DNA of 64,000 nt from Meghimatium bilineatum (lineage: Eukaryota > Mollusca > Gastropoda > Stylommatophora > Philomycidae): contig CM067322.1 in NCBI GenBank assembly GCA_034231615.1, positions 66,325,354-66,389,353 of the forward strand. The letters are read 5' to 3'. A program made the translations under genes and the position numbers. This document shows, piece by piece, positions 11,505-21,877 of the stretch. Numbering within the stretch: position 1 is the stretch's first letter; every line of letters starts with the position of its first letter. Below the pieces are notes generated by a model. It saw only the letters and a program-made list of their open reading frames with translations, did no database searches and was not told the origin of the DNA.

Positions 11505-11660
11505 GTGCTGAGGCTGGGGTAATACAATGCAATTGTAAAATTAACGGACGTAGGTACAAGGTTACCACTATTTATGCACAAAACATACTAACAACGAAAC
11601 AGTGACAGACGACTTTTCGACTAGAAGCCTTCATCAGGACGAAAGGTGAATGTCCTGAAG
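11505..11660 (-). mobile_element. Penelope-like element 3' UTR fragment
   Basis: The left edge, GGGGTAATACAATGC, resembles the left end of the PLE at 6045 (AGGGTAATACAG), and the fragment carries the hammerhead-like motif at the equivalent distance. No coding part is retained. I infer a 5'-truncated minus-strand PLE copy. Confidence 0.5.
11605..11645 (-). ncRNA. hammerhead-ribozyme-like motif with canonical core
   Basis: The minus strand reads CTGATGA (complement of 11631-11637), a short GGC/GTC stem II, then CGAAAA (complement of 11614-11619), then GTCGTC. Both invariant core blocks of a hammerhead ribozyme (CUGAUGA and GAAA) are intact and correctly ordered. It is the best-conserved of six related motifs in this window. 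Stems I and III need a folding check. Confidence 0.45.
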
Positions 11661-11699
11661 TTAATTTCTAATTCTTCTATAATCCATTATATTTCTATA

Positions 11700-11790
11700 C
11701 ATTAAAATATTATATAATACACTACATTTCAATATATTACATTTCAATACATTAGATTTCAATACATTACATTTCAATAACATCACATTG
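11700..11790 (+). repeat. 14-15 bp tandem repeat (ACATTTCAATACATT)
   Basis: About six imperfect copies of a TACATTTCAATACAT-like unit. Confidence 0.8.
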
Positions 11791-11880
11791 AAGTAAGTGT
11801 CTGTTCTTGTTGAGTGTTAGGTACATTGGTTATGGTTATTAATCAACATCATAGCACTCGGTACAAATCTATAAGTAATA

Positions 11881-12735
11881 AATACAATATAAAGTACTAA
11901 GGTTACTGGTAAAGCCTAACTATCAAAGTTAAAAAATAAACAAAAGAACAAGGACTTTTTCTACGTAAAATGAGATGCCAATAGTGATTAATTAATAGGT
12001 GATAAATGAGATCAAATGAAAGTCCAACGTAAAAGACAAAAAGGAATCTAATGCATCATCTATTCCAGGCACTGTCAACTATATATCCTCCCCTACCATT
12101 TTCCCTCACCGTCCATAGTATCAACCTTGTCTATTGGAAGACGCCTGCGACCATTTTTATGTATCAAATACTGCAAATTTTAAAAAGTTTTCTTATTTTT
12201 CTCCCCACCCCTAAAATTTGCATCACCCCCCCCCCTTTTTTTTCCAGTCTCGTCATTGCTTATTGTTGGCCTCCACTTCTGCTATTGTCATCATGTTCTT
12301 TTCCACATACACGTTACTTTGTGTGTGTGTTCTGTGTTCGCTTTTTTCATCCTTTACGTTGGGCTTTCATTTGATCTGATTTATCACGTATTAATTAATC
12401 ACTTTTGTTACCAATAAACATACAAATTCGGACAAAAAGTTCATTTTCATTACTCTATAGGAATTTCTATCTGTCAATGGTGCGTAATCATTGTGAACGC
12501 ACATATTTCAACATCCACTAAACGTGCCTCATTATTCGGTGCGTCTCGCTGTAAGAATGATATCTCCAAATAATCATTTATATTTTGGTATTTCCTGTGT
12601 CATGTTTACTCGTTTCTTGAAAAAAGTCCCATTTGGAACGTATTATAGAAAAAGTCCTTGTTCTTTTGTTATTGGTATTTATTTATTTTTTAATTTGATA
12701 GTTAGGTATTAACAGTAACCTTAGTACTTTATATA
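11881..12735. repeat. large inverted repeat with interrupted right arm
   Basis: The left arm (11881-12037) is the reverse complement of 12342-12411 joined to 12641-12735. Landmarks are TTAATTAATCAC, GACTTTCATTTGATCT, AGAAAAAGTCCTTGTTCTTT and CAGTAACCTTAGTACTTTAT. About 230 bp (12412-12640) is present only in the right arm. The central spacer (12043-12341) is unrecognised. The arms could form a foldback, or record a head-to-head duplicated element. Confidence 0.85.
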
Positions 12736-12749
12736 ATTAGACTTACGTA

Positions 12750-13225
12750 AAACACAGGTTTATATTTTGTTTCAATGGGACACGACAGACTATATCTAAA
12801 ACTAGTGGGTAATGATGGGCAATGATGAGCACACAAGAAATAATAAAAATTACAATACACAAATCACAATCAACGTTTAAACCAAAGATCTTTATCAAGA
12901 CACAAACAAAACATTAAAAGACGACGAATAGAAAAATTATCGCAACGTCCAACGGAAATATGGAAATAATATGCCGGAAGGTCAGAAAGTACATAAAAAC
13001 TTAAATATATGTGGAAACGAACGAACAAAAAGATGAGTAAATGACGGAACAAAAAGAATAAAGACAAAGACCACACCAACTCAGTACTAGACATAAGAGT
13101 GGTCGGAATCGAGTCCAAAAGGCTTGAGTGTACCCAATTCGAAAATGAGACGATTTTCTAGAACATACTATCATCGGTGGTGCAAGATCTGATAGCGGTG
13201 ACCTGAATATCCAACTAAAAATATT
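12750..13225 (-). mobile_element. Penelope-like element, GIY-YIG end and 3' UTR
   Basis: Minus-strand frames read DIQ-VTAI-like sequence near 13200, then a TDD and LEN-type segment (CSRKSSHFRIGYTQAF in one frame, LENRLIFELGT in the next). This matches the end of a PLE GIY-YIG domain with the Glu-bearing helix. It is followed by about 330 bp of UTR containing a decayed hammerhead-like motif (TTGATAA, complement of 12892-12898). The copy is 5'-truncated and frameshifted. Confidence 0.7.
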
Positions 13226-13559
13226 TTTTGAATAATTGTTGTTACGTTTCACGGAGTTACCTTGTATTGACTGTCGTACTTTATATAGTATTTATCATTT
13301 ATTTGTTTGATTACTGCGGCACTATCTTTTTGTTGGACTTCCCCTGGGATTTTGGTTACTTATATATGTACAAATCTATCGGTGCTCAAGGTCCTCTGGA
13401 CAATGTTGGTTGAAGGGTAAGCATGCTTATGGTTCCTGTTACTCGTTATTGAACATTATTCTCACTATGCCAGTTCTACTACTATTGCCACATTTAATGC
13501 AAAATTCTCCAAATCTCATCCGAGATATGTCATTAATATCGATGTATCTATAATCAAGC
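13226..13559. other. no recognisable feature
   Basis: Nothing recognised on either strand. Confidence 0.5.
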
Positions 13560-13912
13560 ATGAGCTCACGAAAACATGTCAGCATGTTACCATTATCCAC
13601 TATGAGCTCCCCATGTCAGCAAGTTACCATTATCCATTATGAGCTCCCCATGTCAGCATGTTACCATTATCCATTATGAGCTCCCCATGTCAGCAAGTTA
13701 CCATTATCCATTATGAGCTCCCCATGTCAGCATGTTACCATTATCCATTATGAGCTCCCCATGTCAGCATGTTACCATTATCCATTATGAGCTCCCCATG
13801 TCAGCATGTTACCATTATCCATTATGAGCTCCCCATGTCAGCATGTTACCATTATCCATTATGTGTTCCCCATGTCAGCATGTTACCATTATCCATTATA
13901 AGCTCCCCATCT
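13560..13912 (+). repeat. 37-bp tandem array, about 9 copies
   Basis: The unit is GAGCTCCCCATGTCAGCATG followed by TTACCATTATCCATTAT and carries a SacI site (GAGCTC). Edge copies are diverged. It shares its unit length, but no obvious sequence, with the array at 5000-5717. Confidence 0.95.
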
Positions 13913-13974
13913 ATTGATGTTTTGGATGCAAAGAAATACAAGTATTAGAAAAAAGTACATTTGAAAACACAATA

Positions 13975-14062
13975 CATTACATCAATGTGTAAAGTACATC
14001 AATGTGTAAAGTACATCAATGTGTAGATTACATCAACGTGTAGATTACATCAATGTGTAGAT
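13975..14062 (+). repeat. 17-bp tandem repeat, 5 copies
   Basis: The unit is TACATCAATGTGTAAAG, with GATTA variants in the last copies. Confidence 0.9.
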
Positions 14063-14319
14063 TGTCATTCGCGTGCTACGTTCTGAGAACACCCAAGGTA
14101 CATGAACTACTGATTACTGAACATTTGGCCCCCGCAGATAATATCACACAAATGGCCGCCATGTATGCCTGCTGTTTCATTTGGTGATTGGATGTACGTC
14201 TGTACGTGGAAGAAAAAAAACACAGACGCACAAAAATGTCTTTGTTAATTCCTCCTCTTGAAAGTCTCTCCTCAATTTTGCCAAATCACAACATGTGGTA
14301 AAAGCATTACAGTCTAGAC

Positions 14320-14514
14320 CAGTGTTTCCCAACCTTTTTGTTACTATGCCCCACCTCAAAAATAACTAAAATTCTGATGCGCCCCTTATGTAACATATAC
14401 ATATATTTTTATATTTAAAAAATTGTATTATTCACACACACAAATTTAAAATTGTCCCCCTGAACAATAAAATGGCTCCCTTGTGAAGAGTACGCCCCAA
14501 GTTGGGAAACACTA
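14320..14514. mobile_element. hAT-type MITE, 195 bp
   Basis: The left end CAGTGTTTCCCAACCTTTTT and the right end GTTGGGAAACACTA form terminal inverted repeats of the kind seen in hAT transposons. The 8-bp flanks GTCTAGAC (14312-14319) and ATCTATAC (14515-14522) match at 6 of 8 positions, the length expected of a hAT target duplication. There is no transposase frame, so the element would depend on a transposase supplied in trans. Confidence 0.8.
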
Positions 14515-14522
14515 ATCTATAC

Positions 14523-14904
14523 CAAGGTTTCTCAAAATGAGTGATACTTCCATCGAGTAGTAGGGGGGGGGGGGGGTTGATATGTATTAAAACACTTCAG
14601 ACAAGACCTTCCTTCAACTTATATACGAGATGACAGCACAAACCCGTTTACGTCATTACTCTTGGCTGAACCTTTTTTTAATTTGTCGCTTTTTTTGTCG
14701 TCCACAATGATAAGCAAGGGTAAGTCAAAGATCAGCCCATTATGTGATAAGTTGTTCGGCCTAAATATTTGCAACAAAGGTGTGTTGCTGGTTTTTGCTG
14801 AACGGACAAGGGCGATAGCTGACAATGAAGTTTAAGAACAATCACTTACTCCGCAGGGGGTACAAAGAATAATACAGCTTTTTACTGTTTCGTAAGTAAA
14901 GTTA
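14523..14904. other. no gene; poly-G run near 14562-14577
   Basis: Unrecognised sequence with an uninterrupted run of about 15 G bases. Confidence 0.5.
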
Positions 14905-15545
<641 letters not shown>

Positions 15546-15547
15546 GG

Positions 15548-16310
15548 ATTAACAGCAGCCTCCGTTCACACCGAGCAGCAGCCACAACTTTCATTGCCGC
15601 AAGACTTTCATAAGCCTTACAATGATGTGGTCATATGATCTTTGAAACTCAGACTTCGGTCCAACATAACCCCCAAGTACTTCACTTCTCCACACCCTCA
15701 CGAAGACACCCCTTGGCAAAGAAACCTATGGCGTGGACGTGTTTACCATATGATCACTCTGGTGAAAACCATGCCTTCGATGGATCAACAAAAGCTCCAG
15801 AACCCCTGAACCACTCCTCTACATTATCAAGACCCCCTCTGAAAACTCCGGGTGCCAACCTCTCCACCTCCGCCCTACCCACACACCAAGACGCCAAAAG
15901 CACAAGACACAGTTCTCCCCGATCCCGCAATGCGACAGTTCGCAATTTGAACTGCATACACATCAAATAAAACTGGGGACAGAGGTAACCCCCGCGGCAG
16001 TCCCGGGCTTATGACTGTTGGTGTTGAGGACCAACTTCCACACTTAAGAACAACCTGTCTCTGAAAATGTGCCGAGACAATCCACCTGACAATAAAAGGA
16101 CTTATCTGGAGTTGCAGCATTATGATCATCAAGACAGTCCAGGGCACTCTCATTAACATCCTCCAGGTGTATTGCAACCGCGCACGTCTCCATTTGTTCG
16201 GTCAAAACTCTCGAACACGTCTTACTCGAATATGGCGACGTTGTGGCAAGTCTGCTTACCCGAACGATAGCCTCCCAACGTTGAGGGCAGTCTGTTATTC
16301 CTCTCTAGAT
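15548..16310 (-). pseudogene. Jockey-type LINE RT fragment (LINE-A/B lineage)
   Basis: Minus-strand pieces in order: an ALDCLDDH segment near 16130, then GLPRGLPLSPVLFDVY (RT motif B, normally PQGLPLSPVLFNVY), then IANCRIAGSGRTVS, where the YADD box follows. That box is lost through a frameshift to CAFG. Next come LDNVEEWFRGSGAFVDPSKA, and an AMKVVAAAR segment near 15570. At least two frameshifts and the lost catalytic Asp pair make it dead. Confidence 0.8.
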
Positions 16311-16390
16311 ATAAGGACAATTTACATGCAACAATCTTTTCTAGCAAAGCTATGAATACTGTAATGAAGTTTTGTTAATCAAGGGAAACA

Positions 16391-16560
16391 CACATCACAA
16401 AACACGCAAACGACGTTTCGACCAAAAGGCCCTATCAAGAATACATTCACAGCATAAAACAACGAGTACGAGCGGCATTAGTGACGTACACATGGCAGAG
16501 GGCACAGGCTTAAAAACTCGTTAGAAAAGAAGACGATGATATGAAAATATTTAAGAAACA
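16391..16560 (-). mobile_element. Penelope-like element 3' UTR fragment
   Basis: It shares the block CGACGTTTCGACCAAAAGGC followed by TATCAAGA with the PLE at 6101-6130. Read on the minus strand this is a hammerhead-like core TTGATAG - GGCC/GGTC stem - GAAAC, lacking one core A. No coding part remains. Confidence 0.5.
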
Positions 16561-16811
16561 CCGATCTAGAACGTGAGCCATATGCAAAAAATGTTAACCA
16601 TCATTTTTGACACAGGAAAGGGGGGGGGGGAGGAACACGAAATGAAAATTGACTCAAATGGCACAAAAATGTTGAGAATCACTGATGTAGGCACGTCGAT
16701 TATAGATATCCTGATGCAGTTCTGGTGTTCGAATCCGGTCTTAATTGAGTTCAGAAGATCTTGTATTTCAATTCTTTAGCAACGTAAACCTGAGATAAAA
16801 CAAGTCAAATT

Positions 16812-17425
16812 GTATACACTGTGGGCATCTGTTATAAGAAGGTATACCTGATACTGTCATAGATGACGTATATAACTGTAGACACTGTGGGCATCTGTTA
16901 TAAGAAGGTATACCTGATACTGTCATCTGTTATAAGAAGGTATACCTGATACTGTCATAGATGACGTATATAACTGTAGACTCTGTGGGCATCTGTTATA
17001 AGAAGGTATACCTGATACTGCCATCTGTTATAAGAAGGTATACCTGATTTTGCCATCTGTTATAAGAAGGTATACCTGATACTGCCATCTGTTATAAGAA
17101 GGTATACCTGATACTGCCATCTGTTATAAGAAGGTATACCTGATACTGCCATCTGTTATAAGAAGGTATACCTGATACTGCCATCTGTTATAAGAAGGTA
17201 TACCTGATACTGCTATCTGTTATAAGAAGATATACCTGATACTGTCATCTGTTGTAAGAAGGTATACCTGATACTGTCATCTGTTATAAGACGGTATACC
17301 TGATACTGTCATCTGTTATAAGAAGGTGTACCTGATACTGTCATCTGTTATAAGAAGGTATACCTGATACTGTCATCTGTTTTAAGAAGGTATACCTGAT
17401 ACTGTCATAGATGACGTATATAATA
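16812..17425 (+). repeat. 32-bp tandem array with a higher-order left part
   Basis: The unit is CATCTGTTATAAGAAGG followed by TATACCTGATACTGY. On the left, units are interleaved with an AGATGACGTATATAACTGTA segment and GACACTGTGGG, giving a longer higher-order period. From about 17030 the 32-bp unit is simple, with about 13 copies. The AGATGACGTATATAA segment recurs at the right end (17408). Confidence 0.93.
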
Positions 17426-17540
17426 CACGATGAGAATCTCGCAGGTGGGAAATAATTATTGACAATATTTTGCACTGTCATTAGATGTAATGATTGACAG
17501 CATCTTGCTGGGACTTATTAAATGAATAACTCAATTGTCC

Positions 17541-17940
17541 AGAGCATTAAATGGATAAACTGTCCTGGTCATGCTGGGGTCAGGAAAAAAAGAGAGCCGA
17601 CTTATTGCCAGGCAATTTGGCAATAGACGACACAATGCTGAGACGAGATAAAGCAGACTTGATCACGGCAGTAATAAATTCATTTCAAGATGAAGATGAT
17701 GTCAATGAGGCTAAGAACGTACACATATAGAGAATGTAATAAATGGGAGTATCTAGAGGAGAGGGGAGGAAAAGTTTTTTGTTTTTTTGAAAGACCCGAA
17801 GATCACGCAATCAACACCTTACCAGGACTCTGAGTCTAGATACACTGGGGTGGCTGCTGAATCGGAGAACGGATCACTTATGGGAGTGCGCCCCACGTGA
17901 TGTGATGCTAGCTTCTAATCAAGAATCAAGCAACGTGCAC
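17541..17940 (+). pseudogene. LINE-A fragment: RNase H end and 3' UTR
   Basis: The translation includes MDKLSWSCWGQEKKRADLLPG (family: I-CPGHAGVRGNERADLLAG) and then RRDKADLITAVINSFQDE. The catalytic His region is destroyed. The 3' UTR carries the LINE-A landmarks GATCACGCAATCAACACC, GACTCTGAGTCTAGATAC and GGTGGCTGCTGAA. The copy ends in AATCAAGAATCAAG, the family tail. Confidence 0.85.
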
Positions 17941-18193
17941 TGTAACAACAGCAGGATATTGTATAATTACAAACATCTTACAGTGCAATATCCGACATGA
18001 ATCCTAATAATTGATATCGTACTGTATCGATACCGCTGGTAGATATTTCATGATTAATAGTATCGAGTACTGTAACAGTGAGCACATTCCATGATTTACA
18101 GTCTGAAATACCGAATAATCCGACAGGAGATTTTGTATGTGGCATAAAAATACACTCTAACAACTATATAGAGGTCAGAACTTTCTTTTTAGC

Positions 18194-18630
18194 TTTAGTT
18201 CTCACACTCCCGCTAGAACCCTCCTGTAACAGGACAACGGACTAACTACATTTCAGAAGGATACATTCCATCGCTTGAGCTTGCTTATTATTACTATCAC
18301 CGGGTTATCGTGTGCCAAGTTCGAAACCACGTCTGGACACACAAATAATCCGGTTCGTAATTTCTCGCCGGACACGACCGCTCCTCCAGTCGACCCAGCT
18401 GTGAATGGGTACCTGACGCGTGAGTTGGGGAAGATAAACACAGCAAGGAAAGGAACTAGCTACCCCACCTAATCGTTTTTGCGACTTAGTACATGAAGAT
18501 ATTATCTTCATCCCCCACGTTAGTTTGTTGGGGTGGAACCTACCTTTACCTTTAGTCCAGATAGTAAATATTCGTTGTGTCGATGATCTACTTGGGCCAA
18601 ATGACCCGACACATCAAACTTCGTTTGTAG
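18194..18630 (-). mobile_element. SINE1, short form, split by SINE2
   Basis: The left part (GTTCTCACACTCCCGC to CTGTAACAGGACAACGG and on to about 18262) and the right part (about 18550-18630, with GTCCAGATAG, TTCGTTGTGT and GACCCGACACATC) are in the correct SINE1 order. They are separated by the SINE2 at 18263-18549. This implies that SINE1 was there first. Confidence 0.65.
18263..18549 (+). mobile_element. SINE2 (tRNA-like repeat)
   Basis: It aligns with the reverse complement of 55150-55465: AGCTTGCTTA, TTACTATCACCGGG, CAAGTTCGAAACCACGTC (B-box-like GTTCGAAAC), GGACACGACCGCTC, GATAAACACAGCAAGGAA, ACCCCACCTAATCG and AGATATTATCTTCATCCCC. Two dispersed copies with a Pol III B-box-like segment support a SINE. 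Its exact ends and any TSD were not resolved. Confidence 0.65.
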
Positions 18631-19020
18631 GTCAGATCTGTATGCGAAAGGTAATATGATTATTTCTGTCCCATCATGGAACTTAAAGTTTAAGATGACT
18701 TTTAATCTATCTCACAAGTGGAATGAAAATATTGCAGATAAAGCAGTACAAATGAGTAATCAAAGTGAGTATTACAAAAATTAATGTTTCTCTGAGCCTT
18801 GTCAAATGCTGCACATGCAACAATCAGTGGCTCTAGTCATTGGATTCGAAGGACTCGCATAGTCTCATCAATTCATGTTATTATTTTAATAAAGATAAAC
18901 ATGATTAATTCAGGACCGTGTGAACCGTGACCAATTTTATTTTTTATAAAACACAACCTCTGATATATAACCACAGCGAACTTGCCTCCGCGATCAGAAG
19001 AAAAGTTTCACCATATCTCA
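18631..19020. other. no recognisable feature
   Basis: AT-rich; nothing recognised. Confidence 0.5.
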
Positions 19021-19024
19021 CCAT

Positions 19025-19705
19025 AAGAAGTACCTTATACTCAAGTACCATACACGTACAAGTACCATACAAACTCAAGTACCATACACGTACAAGTACC
19101 ATACAAACTCAAGTACAATACACGTACAAGTACCATACAAACTCAAGTACCATACACGTACAAGTACCATACATACTCAAGTACCATATACATACAGATA
19201 CCATACAAACGCAAGTACCAAACACAAGTGACATATAAATACAACTATCAAACAAACACAAGTACCATGCAAACACAATTACCATACAAATACAATTGCG
19301 ATATAAACGCAAGTGCCATACAAACACATGCATCATGCAATCACAAGTGTTATACAATCACAAGTACTATAAAGCACAAGTATCAAACAATCACATGTAT
19401 CATACAAACACAAGTATCAAACAATCACATGTACCATACAAACACAAGTATCAAACAATCACATGTACCATACAAACACAAGTATCAAACAATCACATGT
19501 TCCATACAAACACAAGTATCAAACAATCACATGTACCATACAAACACAAGTATCAAACAATCACATGTACCATACAAACACAAGTATCAAACAATCACAT
19601 GTACCATACAAACACAAGTATCAAACAATCACATGTACCATACAAACACAAGTATCAAACAATCACATGTACCATACAAACACAAGTATCAACCAATCAT
19701 CTGCT
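19025..19705 (+). repeat. ACAAGTACCATACAA minisatellite becoming a 34-bp array
   Basis: From 19025 to 19380 loose repeats of a CAAGTACCATACAAACT-like 17-18 bp unit are seen. From 19385 these settle into a regular 34-bp dimer (ACAATCACATGTACCATAC followed by AAACACAAGTATCAA) with about 9 copies. The Thr/Gln-rich plus-strand frames (182 and 138 residues) are artefacts of the repeat. Confidence 0.93.
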
Positions 19706-20221
19706 CATCTGAGATTAGAATTGAAACCTCTTGTCAGAGAAATATGTTAACAATAACACACAGAATATATATATAATTTTAGATCATTTATCGCCTACAC
19801 CGAAAAGATGCGAAGTGATGATGATTATGACGACGACAAAGGTGATGATTTTGATCGCTATTCCTGTTAGGCTGCGCTACCGTGCTCTTGCGCACTCATT
19901 TTTATTCATTGCTGCACAGAGTTTGGGTTGGCGCACAAGACTTACGTATATAAATGTGTAATGTTGATGTAATAACGATATAGGCAGTGTAAATGGATCG
20001 TACTAAAGATGAATTGCATTTTTTTTTTACAGAATAGGTAGAAAGTGTTAGGAAAAGAGTAGAAAAGGTTACATTAATGTGTATATGCACTCTTGTCTCA
20101 GAGGGAACATTGTGTTATGATTGCGATGATGTTGGTGGTGATAGTGATGATGATGGTGATTATGACGACGACGATGATAATGGAGGTGAGAGTTAGAGTA
20201 AGAGTTGAATGAGAAAAGCGG
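19706..20221. other. no gene; GATGAT-rich patches
   Basis: Unrecognised sequence with short GATGATGATTATGACGACG-type runs near 19815 and 20130-20180. Confidence 0.5.
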
Positions 20222-20490
20222 TGGTGGTCGTAACCTTCCATAACAGTTACCATGTTGTTCCGACAGGCCGACGTTGTGCTTGAACTAGTTACGGGCACAG
20301 CGTGGGTGGGTGGAACAACAAAGAAACCTGGCGCAATGACCAGAGTTGTGCCCTGATGTCGATGACTGTTTTGGCGGCATTAGACTCGAAACACTATCGA
20401 GTCGGATGGCTGCTGTAACAGAGGACGGAACACTTATGGGAATTCCCCACGTACTGTGAGGCCAGTTTCTAATCAAGAATCACGAAGTGG
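20222..20490 (+). pseudogene. LINE-A remnant (internally deleted)
   Basis: Two LINE-A blocks are joined. The first is a TTGTTCCGACAGGCCGACG segment, matching the complement near 31985 and coding MLFRQADVVLEL. The second is the 3' UTR end (GGATGGCTGCTGTAACAG, TTATGGGAATTCCCCACG, TTCTAATCAAGAATCACG). RT-C-terminal and RNase H sequence between them is deleted. Confidence 0.7.
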
Positions 20491-20689
20491 TGGTGGTGGT
20501 GGTCATGTAGCTTCTTCGTCTTCTTCTTCTAGCTCGCAGTATAAAATGTCTACACAGAAAATTCGGTTTCATTGATAAACTTTGCTGTATTAGAAAGCTC
20601 CTCAGTGCTGCCATACAGCTTTCCTTTACATTGATAATAGCGATAGTGATTACGTTGATGATTATGTCGATGATAATAATGGTAGTGGG

Positions 20690-20790
20690 ACTGTCAGCAG
20701 AAGTGTGATGGCGGATACACTCAAGGAGAGATCGGAGCAACTATGGATGTGTCCAGTTTGCAGTGATGATGATCCGACGAGAACTAACTA
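20690..20790 (+). pseudogene. LINE-B 3' terminus
   Basis: It encodes VMADTLKERSEQLWMCPVC followed by SDDDPTRTN and a stop, nearly the same protein end as the LINE-B copy at 27660-27745 (VMADTLKERSEQLWTCPEC). Two Cys in a CP-C arrangement are kept. Only the last 35 codons remain. The 42-bp array begins about 70 bp downstream. Confidence 0.8.
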
Positions 20791-20859
20791 GCTAATGGTA
20801 GTGGTGATCAAAGTGGTGCTGCTGGGAGTAATGGCAGTAGCGATAATAGTGACGATGAT

Positions 20860-21160
20860 GATTATGACAACGAGGCTGGTGATGATGATGATGATGATGG
20901 TGGTGGTAACTGTGGCAACGATGGCGGTGGCAACAATCATGATGATGGTAACTGTGGCAACGATGGCGGTAGCAACAATCATGATGATGGTAACTGTGGC
21001 AACGATGGCGGTGGCAACAATCATGATGATGGTAACTGTGGCAACGATGGCGGTGGCAACAATCATGATGATGGTAACTGTGGCAACGATGGCGGTGGCA
21101 ACAATCATGATGATGGTAACTGTGGCAACGATGGCGGTGGCAACAATCATGATGATGAAC
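20860..21160 (+). repeat. 42-bp tandem array, about 6 copies
   Basis: The unit is AACTGTGGCAACGATGGCGG followed by TGGCAACAATCATGATGATGGT. Its period of 14 codons opens three long frames (194 residues on plus, 126 and 129 on minus, one of them His-rich). Their repetitive composition and coexistence on both strands mark them as artefacts. Confidence 0.95.
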
Positions 21161-21877
21161 ACGAGCAAATATTTGAACCAATCAATTAAAGGCTTATTAA
21201 TAAAAATACACCTAACAACAACATGTGCGATATTTCATGCAAGGTCTAGTCTACCACGGAATGTTCACATATTTTATGGATGCCTTGTTTGTTTCAGGCA
21301 GTATATGCATCAACAATGTTGCAGGGTAACCATCTTATCCTTTTCAGTGTGTTTAAAAATTGTAACTTTCAACAGGTGAAGCTGAGATAAATATATCTAA
21401 GCGCCCCCTGTCGACGAGTAGAGGTAGTTGTTTAAGAGATATATTTGCGTATGTTATGTATGTTTGTGTGTATGATGGGGAGTGTGAGGGTGGTAGTAGG
21501 AAGAGGATGGAGAAGTAGAGAAAACATAAAATCGTTCCTTTTCTCGAAAATGAGTTATGGTTACACAAGACAATAAAATTAGTAGAAGCTACCTGGAAAA
21601 AAATAATGTGGTTTGTTGCGTCATGTAGCGCGCTTGTTAGTAGATAATTATCTAATTATATACTGGTTGTGTTATCGTTTTTATCGCCGTCAGACATCTG
21701 ATTACAAGTAAAAATGTATAAGGCAAGATTGACTACTGTGGAAGTTCGTCCAGACACTATATCAAAACTGGAAAGTGGCATTAGAACGGTGGATATTTCT
21801 ATATAAAAATTTTAATGTGGACTTTTAAAAGGTAGATTGATTTATTTCTGCGACTTCCGTTAGTCATTTGGCTGTTT
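21161..21877. other. no recognisable feature
   Basis: Nothing recognised on either strand, including a region with a small GTAGTAGGAAG-rich patch near 21490. Confidence 0.5.

Noticed and set aside
20788-21379. His-rich and Met/Val-rich frames of 126-194 residues
   Set aside because: They arise from the 42-bp array. They are repetitive, overlap in three frames and lack any domain.
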